Position numbers and translations under genes: made by a program. Below are positions 59,026 to 64,000 of a stretch of 64,000 nt of DNA, piece after piece (position 1 is the stretch's first letter; each line of letters opens with the position of its first letter). The notes below the pieces were generated by a model. The model did not search any database, was not told where the DNA came from, and saw nothing but the letters and a program-made list of their open reading frames with translations. This DNA comes from Lacinutrix mariniflava. GTDB lineage: Bacteria; Bacteroidota; Bacteroidia; Flavobacteriales; Flavobacteriaceae. The DNA lies in contig NZ_LIQG01000030.1 of NCBI RefSeq assembly GCF_001418015.1, forward strand, positions 41,747-105,746. Reading direction: 5' to 3'.

Positions 59026-60926
59026 TATATATGTGCTAGTTTGTAAGTATTCGTGTTTGTAATACTAATAATATTGTACTCTATTAATTCTTTTAATTGC
59101 GCATTAATGTTGTCTTCGGAAAAATTAAGCCTTTCAAAGAGTGCTCTAGAAGAGAGGTCACCATGTTCTAAAACTTTAATAATTTCATTTTTAATATTTG
59201 CTATAACAACCTTTTTCTTTGGTTTTTTATTTATACATACCGAACAAATGCCACAGTTTTTAACTTGGGTTTCTTCAAAATAGGAGAGGAGTTGCACGCT
59301 TTTACATAGCTCATCATTATTAGAATATTCTACTACAGATAGTACCTGCTTTTCCTTTAATGCGTTTTGTTGTTTAATAACCTTTGCAATTCTATTAATA
59401 GTTTTCTCATCTTCGCGAGGTACTAAATAAGTGATTTGCGCATCGGTTTTAGAATGTTTTAATGTAATAATTTCGGACTTTTCTAGGAGTACTAACGCCT
59501 CAATTATTTTATCTTCAGTTGTCGATGCTTTTTCTGCCATTAACGTGGTGTTAATTTTAGTTTCTTGCTCGAAAGCACCTCCATAAGTACGTAATATAGA
59601 TTTTGCTATAATACTTATTTTAGGATGTGTTTCTAAATAGCTAAATAGTGCATTATTACTCACTTTAAAAAGTACTTGAGTACTATTTTTAAACAACTTA
59701 GTTAAGGTGATTATACTCGTTCTGTCTAAAATAAGGATTGCATTATATGCTAAGAGTGTATTAAAGCCATAGGTTTTGCAGAATCTATTAAAATTAAAAT
59801 CGAACGTTTCATCTTGTCCTTCCCCAAAAGGAACTTGAAAGTAGCTGCTTAATTTCCGGTAAACTAATTTAATAAAATCGACTTGTGGTAATACTTTTAA
59901 AAACTGATTTCTAACTAGTAATTCGTCGCTTTTATTCTTTAAAATAACAGCAAAAGCTTTGTTTCCATCTCGACCAGCACGGCCAGCTTCTTGGAAATAA
60001 CTTTCTAAACTTTCGGGTAAATTTAAATGAATAACTGTTTTTACATCTGGTTTATCAATTCCCATTCCAAAAGCATTGGTAGCAACCATAACTTGTTTTT
60101 GGTTGTTCATCCAGCTTTCAAGAGCTTTATCTTTTTCGGTATTTGTTAATCCTCCATGGTAGAAAGTAGCTGTAAATCCGTTACTTTCTAAAAAACCAGA
60201 AATATCTTGTGTAGCTCTTCTATTACGAACATAAACAATAGAAGGAGCTCTGTTTTTTGTTAATATGGTTTTAAGTCTAAAGAGTTTATCTTCTTCAGTA
60301 AACGTCATATAGGCCAAATTTGATCTTGAAAACGATTGCCTAAATACTTTTGGACTAATAAAATCGAGTTGCTTTATAGTGTCGTCTACCACTTCTGGAG
60401 TTGCACTTGCTGTTAAAGCAATAACATTTACAGTAGGTTGTAATTCTCTTAATTTAACAATGTTTTTATAACTAGGTCTAAAGTCGTTTCCCCATTGGCT
60501 AATGCAATGCGCTTCGTCCACAGCGATTAGGTTTACATTCATTAACCTTATGCGATCTTGTACAATATCTTGTTGCAAGCGCTCGGGAGAGAGATAAAGA
60601 AATTTATAATTACCATAAATGCAATTATCAAGTCGTGTGTCTAATTCTTTATAAGAAATACCACTAGTTAAAGCCATTGCTTTAATACCCTTATTTTGTA
60701 AGGATTGTACTTGGTCTTTCATTAATGCAACTAATGGCGAAACAACAATACAGATGCCTTCTTTTACTAAAGCGGGTACTTGAAAGCAAACCGATTTACC
60801 ACCACCTGTTGGTAGTAAAGCAAAGGTGTCTTCACCTTCTAAAACCGAATTGATAATTTCTTCTTGAAGCGGTCTAAATGAGGTGAATTTCCAATAACGT
60901 TCTAATATGTTAATAGGATGATTCAA
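59025..60926 (-). CDS. recQ: ATP-dependent DNA helicase RecQ
   Basis: 633 aa. Helicase motifs: 'LLPTGGGKSVCFQVPAL', 'VDEAHCISQWGNDFRPSY', 'ALTASATP', 'VATNAFGMGIDKPDVKTVIHLNLPESLESYFQEAGRAGRDG'. The C-terminal zinc-site cysteines (CGICSVC) and winged-helix region are present. Translationally coupled to fmt, a layout shared by many flavobacteria. Confidence 0.95.
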   Translation of the reverse strand: MNHPINILERYWKFTSFRPLQEEIINSVLEGEDTFALLPTGGGKSVCFQVPALVKEGICIVVSPLVALMKDQVQSLQNKGIKAMALTSGISYKELDTRLDNCIYGNYKFLYLSPERLQQDIVQDRIRLMNVNLIAVDEAHCISQWGNDFRPSYKNIVKLRELQPTVNVIALTASATPEVVDDTIKQLDFISPKVFRQSFSRSNLAYMTFTEEDKLFRLKTILTKNRAPSIVYVRNRRATQDISGFLESNGFTATFYHGGLTNTEKDKALESWMNNQKQVMVATNAFGMGIDKPDVKTVIHLNLPESLESYFQEAGRAGRDGNKAFAVILKNKSDELLVRNQFLKVLPQVDFIKLVYRKLSSYFQVPFGEGQDETFDFNFNRFCKTYGFNTLLAYNAILILDRTSIITLTKLFKNSTQVLFKVSNNALFSYLETHPKISIIAKSILRTYGGAFEQETKINTTLMAEKASTTEDKIIEALVLLEKSEIITLKHSKTDAQITYLVPREDEKTINRIAKVIKQQNALKEKQVLSVVEYSNNDELCKSVQLLSYFEETQVKNCGICSVCINKKPKKKVVIANIKNEIIKVLEHGDLSSRALFERLNFSEDNINAQLKELIEYNIISITNTNTYKLAHI

Positions 60927-60947
60927 TTGGTGTTTTAAATGTTATAT

Positions 60948-61490
60948 TTATAGTGCTTTTACAACGTCTATTATGTAATCTGCTCTAGATTCTATAGACC
61001 CAAAAGGGACATCTCTTAAATTGTAACCATATTTAGAATAGCTTTCTAGAAGTTTTTCATGTATCTCTATAGCTTGGTCAAAATTTTCGTAACGTTCACT
61101 ATCTGTTGTGAAAATCTCTTGCCACGGTGCTAAAATAAAAGTAGAATCGTACTTGTGATTTTCGCAAGCTTCAGTAAAATGTTCTGGATAAGTATCACCT
61201 TTAAATTCCATATAGGCAGTAATATCTGGAATGCCTCTGTCTAAAAAAACAAACTCATTATTACTTTCTAATGCATCACTGTGTTGTTTAACTCTGCTAT
61301 CTAAAAGGAGTTGGCTAAACTGTAAAGGGTCGGTAAGAAATAACTGTTCTATGCCATCTTCCCTTGCTTTTAAAATTATTTGTCTCGAAATCTCTTCAAA
61401 ACAAGTAAAGCCTCTTTTTGTTAATTCGTTAATTAATGAGGTTTTTCCACTTCCTGGTCCTCCTGTTATGACAATTGTTTTTGTATTCAA
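60948..61490 (-). CDS. P-loop ATPase/kinase (AAA_28 type)
   Basis: 180 aa. Walker A 'ITGGPGSGKTSLINEL' at about 8-20, 'FVFLDRGIPDITAYM' as Walker B/lid region. Belongs to the AAA_28 group of NadR-kinase-like P-loop proteins; substrate unknown. 21 bp upstream of recQ, same strand. Confidence 0.88.
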   Translation of the reverse strand: MNTKTIVITGGPGSGKTSLINELTKRGFTCFEEISRQIILKAREDGIEQLFLTDPLQFSQLLLDSRVKQHSDALESNNEFVFLDRGIPDITAYMEFKGDTYPEHFTEACENHKYDSTFILAPWQEIFTTDSERYENFDQAIEIHEKLLESYSKYGYNLRDVPFGSIESRADYIIDVVKAL

Positions 61491-61555
61491 CTATGGTATG
61501 ATTTTAGATGTAAAATTCGGAATAAAAAAGGTATAAAAAAAATGCAAGGATAACT

Positions 61556-61563
61556 TATCTTTG
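61556..61563 (+). promoter_or_regulatory. Possible -7 element ahead of DUF493 gene
   Basis: TATCTTTG fits TAnnTTTG 28 bp before the ATG at 61592. No clear TTTG at the upstream spacing. Confidence 0.4.
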
Positions 61564-61591
61564 CGAACCATACCTAAAACAAATTAGTTTT

Positions 61592-61885
61592 ATGAGCAAA
61601 GAAGAAAATCCAGAAGCATTTTACGCAAAATTAAAAGAACAATTATTAGAGACCACACAATGGCCATCAGAATATTTGTATAAATTTATTGTACTTTCAG
61701 ATTTGCATAAAATAGCGGAGATTGAAGCTATCTTTAATTTTTCGGGAGCTGTAATAAAAACAAAAGAATCTAGTAATGGTAAATATACTAGCATTTCTAT
61801 TAATGTTATAATGAAAGATCCAGATGCAATTATTGCAAAATATATAGAAATTGGAGAAAAAGTAGAAGGTGTAATTTCTTTATAA
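61592..61885 (+). CDS. DUF493 family protein
   Basis: 97 aa, YbeD-like ACT-type fold: 'AFYAKLKEQLLETTQWPSEYLYKFIVLSDLHKIAEIEAIF' and 'SSNGKYTSISINVIMKDPDAIIAKY'. Unknown role; conserved in this order before DUF4290 and murA in the family. Confidence 0.9.
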   Translation: MSKEENPEAFYAKLKEQLLETTQWPSEYLYKFIVLSDLHKIAEIEAIFNFSGAVIKTKESSNGKYTSISINVIMKDPDAIIAKYIEIGEKVEGVISL

Positions 61886-61966
61886 TTATTGCGTTATACT
61901 TAGAACATTTTTGTATTTTGCGAAAGCATTAGATACTTCAATGCAATACATTAAATCTACACAATT

Positions 61967-62632
61967 TTGACTTTAATAGACGATATAGAATACAACACAG
62001 AGCGTGAACACTTAATTATTCCTGAATATGGAAGACACGTTCAAAAAATGGTAAACTTTGCTATAAGTAGAGAAACCAAAGAAGAGCGTAATAAAGTAGC
62101 AAAGGCTATTATTGCCGTAATGGGAAATTTACAGCCGCATTTACGTGATGTGCCAGATTTTCAGCATAAGCTTTGGGATCAATTATTTATCATGGCTAAC
62201 TTTGGTTTAGATGTAGATTCTCCTTACGAAAAGCCTTTAAAAGAAGTGCTTGAAGAGCGTCCCGAAACTTTAGAATACCCACAAAACTTTCCTAAATATC
62301 GTTTCTACGGAAATAATATTAAGACTATGGTTGATGTAGCGGTATCTTGGGAAGAAGGTGATTTAAAAGAAGCTTTGATTTATACAATTGCGAATCACAT
62401 GAAAAAGTGTTTTTTAAATTGGAATAAAGATACGGTTGAAGATCATGTTATTTTTAATCATTTATTCGAGTTGTCTAATGGGCAAATTGACTTAAAAGAT
62501 TCTAAAGAAGAATTAACAGATTCTGCTAGTTTATTAAAATCTAGTGCAAAAAAGAAGTACACTAATACTTCTAATAAAAAAGGATACCAAAAGAAAACTA
62601 ATAACTCAAATCGAGGTAAAAAACGATACTAA
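61967..62632 (+). CDS. DUF4290 family protein
   Basis: 221 aa. 'DIEYNTEREHLIIPEYGRHVQKMVNFA' and 'FPKYRFYGNNIKTMVDVAV' are the DUF4290 motifs; the C-terminal about 30 residues are Lys/Asn/Gly-rich (KKGYQKKTNNSNRGKKRY), suited to RNA or DNA contact. No ATG fits: an in-frame stop lies at 61952 and the first usual start is TTG at 61967. Nine bases separate it from murA. Confidence 0.9.
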   Translation: MTLIDDIEYNTEREHLIIPEYGRHVQKMVNFAISRETKEERNKVAKAIIAVMGNLQPHLRDVPDFQHKLWDQLFIMANFGLDVDSPYEKPLKEVLEERPETLEYPQNFPKYRFYGNNIKTMVDVAVSWEEGDLKEALIYTIANHMKKCFLNWNKDTVEDHVIFNHLFELSNGQIDLKDSKEELTDSASLLKSSAKKKYTNTSNKKGYQKKTNNSNRGKKRY

Positions 62633-62641
62633 ATACAAGAA

Positions 62642-63958
62642 ATGGGTACATTTATAATAGAAGGCGGTCACCAACTTAAGGGAGACATTCAACCACAAGG
62701 CGCAAAAAACGAAGCATTACAAATATTATGTGCAGTGTTACTAACTCCAGAAGTAGTAACGATCAACAATATTCCTGATATTATTGATATTAATAAACTA
62801 ATATCACTTTTAAAAAATTTAGGTGTAAAAGTTCAAAAACTTGGAGAAGGCTCTTATTCTTTTCAAGCAGATGAGATAGATTTGGATTATATGCAAACTG
62901 CCGATTTTAAAAAAGAAGGTAGTGGATTGCGAGGTTCTATTATGATGGTTGGTCCATTATTAGCTCGTTTTGGCAAAGGTTATATACCAAAACCAGGAGG
63001 AGATAAAATTGGTCGTCGTCGTTTAGATACGCACTTCGAAGGTTTTATAAGTCTAGGTGCTAAATTTAGATATAACAGAGAAGACTATTTTTATGGTGTT
63101 GAAGCCACTAAATTAGTTGGTACAGATATGCTTTTAGATGAAGCTTCTGTAACAGGAACAGCAAATATTGTAATGGCTGCGGTTTTAGCAGAAGGTACAA
63201 CAACAATATATAACGCAGCTTGCGAGCCTTACTTACAGCAGTTATGTAAGATGCTAAACAGAATGGGAGCAAAAATCTCTGGTGTTGGCTCTAACTTATT
63301 AACTATAGAAGGTGTAGATGCTTTAGGTGGTACGGATCACACAATGCTTCCAGATATGATTGAAATAGGAAGTTGGATTGGTCTTGCGGCCATGACGAAA
63401 TCTGAATTAACCATTAAAAACGTAAGTTGGGACGATTTAGGACAAATACCTAACGTGTTTGCTAAATTAGGAATCACTCTAGAAAGAAGAGGAGACGATA
63501 TCTATATTCCTGCTCACAAAGAAGGTTACGAAATACAAAACTATATTGACGGTTCTATTCTTACCATTGCCGATGCGCCTTGGCCAGGGTTTACACCAGA
63601 CTTATTAAGTATTGTATTGGTAGTTGCTACACAGGCGAAAGGAGAAGTGCTAGTACACCAAAAAATGTTTGAAAGTCGTTTATTCTTTACAGATAAACTA
63701 ATCGATATGGGTGCAAAAATTATTCTTTGTGATCCACACAGAGCAACAGTAATGGGACACGATTTTAAATCGCAATTAAAAGCAACAACAATGGTGTCTC
63801 CAGATATTAGAGCTGGAATTTCATTATTAATTGCTGCATTGTCTGCAAAAGGAACATCTACTATTCATAATATCGAGCAGATAGATCGTGGTTACCAACA
63901 TATTGTAGAACGTTTACAGAAAATTGGTGCTAAGATTACTCGTGTTGAAGGGAATTAG
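62642..63958 (+). CDS. murA: UDP-N-acetylglucosamine 1-carboxyvinyltransferase
   Basis: 438 aa, EPSP-synthase fold in two lobes, first step of peptidoglycan synthesis (adds enolpyruvate to UDP-GlcNAc). 'GAKNEALQILCAVLL' (start, catalytic Lys22-type residue), 'SIMMVGPLLARFGKGYIPKPGGDKIG', 'DMIEIGSWIGLAA' and 'TPDLLSI' confirm it. The active-site Cys of E. coli MurA (in GGCTIG) is Asp here, D121, a change known to make the enzyme insensitive to fosfomycin. Confidence 0.96.
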   Translation: MGTFIIEGGHQLKGDIQPQGAKNEALQILCAVLLTPEVVTINNIPDIIDINKLISLLKNLGVKVQKLGEGSYSFQADEIDLDYMQTADFKKEGSGLRGSIMMVGPLLARFGKGYIPKPGGDKIGRRRLDTHFEGFISLGAKFRYNREDYFYGVEATKLVGTDMLLDEASVTGTANIVMAAVLAEGTTTIYNAACEPYLQQLCKMLNRMGAKISGVGSNLLTIEGVDALGGTDHTMLPDMIEIGSWIGLAAMTKSELTIKNVSWDDLGQIPNVFAKLGITLERRGDDIYIPAHKEGYEIQNYIDGSILTIADAPWPGFTPDLLSIVLVVATQAKGEVLVHQKMFESRLFFTDKLIDMGAKIILCDPHRATVMGHDFKSQLKATTMVSPDIRAGISLLIAALSAKGTSTIHNIEQIDRGYQHIVERLQKIGAKITRVEGN

Positions 63959-63970
63959 AATTTAAAAACA

Positions 63971-64000
63971 ATGACTATAAAAAAAGCTTACAGTGAAAAC
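63971..64000 (+). CDS. Start of a gene cut by the window edge
   Basis: ATG at 63971, 12 bp after the murA stop, then MTIKKAYSEN to the last base. Spacing and frame suggest the next gene of the operon, but ten codons do not allow identification. Confidence 0.4.
   Translation, partial: MTIKKAYSEN

Overview
The window looks like a marine-type member of the Flavobacteriaceae (Bacteroidota). The DNA is AT-rich. Two proteins carry or are typical of type IX secretion cargo. Promoters fit the TTTG-N19-TAnnTTTG pattern. The conserved genes at the right end (YqgE, HU, Fmt, RecQ, DUF493, DUF4290, MurA) are typical of this family.

Layout. (1) 1-10.6 kb is species-level chromosome: a truncated secreted LamG/DUF8202-like protein, an M14 carboxypeptidase with a type IX sorting tail, a one-helix membrane protein, a tiny polyproline lipoprotein, a TPR histidine kinase and response regulator pair, and three small exported proteins. 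(2) 10.7-24.2 kb is a first defence island. It holds a type I restriction-modification (R-M) system (HsdM, HsdS, RhuM-Fic, HsdR), a DUF3800 pair, a GIY-YIG protein, a DUF2779 nuclease and an ISL3-like insertion sequence with perfect 25-bp ends and an 8-bp target duplication. It is full of a palindromic repeat (REP-A), some copies of which are read in frame inside hsdS. (3) 24.29-55.39 kb is a second, well-bounded integrative island of about 31 kb. Its ends are a 54-bp perfect direct repeat made of the 3' part of a tRNA(CAT) gene, and a tyrosine integrase sits beside the intact tRNA. (4) 55.5-64 kb is core chromosome.

Inside island 2, reading left to right: a five-gene phospho-signalling module (PLD nuclease with a J domain, vWA, PP2C, Ser/Thr kinase, DUF4407 membrane protein). 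Next comes a second type I R-M system whose hsdS is split at an A8 tract. Its operon has been opened to hold a PGN_0703-type nuclease, a membrane protein, a GmrSD-like DUF262/DUF1524 protein and McrBC, before hsdR and an M48-like protease. After that come a sigma-54-activator-like AAA protein, a 46-aa SMP-like protein and a 96-aa protein. A tightly coupled four-gene cluster follows: a glycosyltransferase-radical SAM fusion, a tyrosine phosphatase, an O-methyltransferase and a WG-repeat protein. The mobility genes (zinc-finger protein, unknown protein, integrase) close the island, with a perfect 52-bp palindrome between two of them.

The two best candidates for undescribed biology are the five-gene phospho-signalling/nuclease module (25.0-31.3 kb), which resembles the TerY-P triad but has extra parts, and the GT4-radical SAM/phosphatase/methyltransferase/WG cluster (48.2-52.8 kb). 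Several smaller regulatory oddities recur: start codons inside or touching intrinsic terminators, integrase arm-type repeats written into the integrase coding sequence, and possible phase variation of HsdS.
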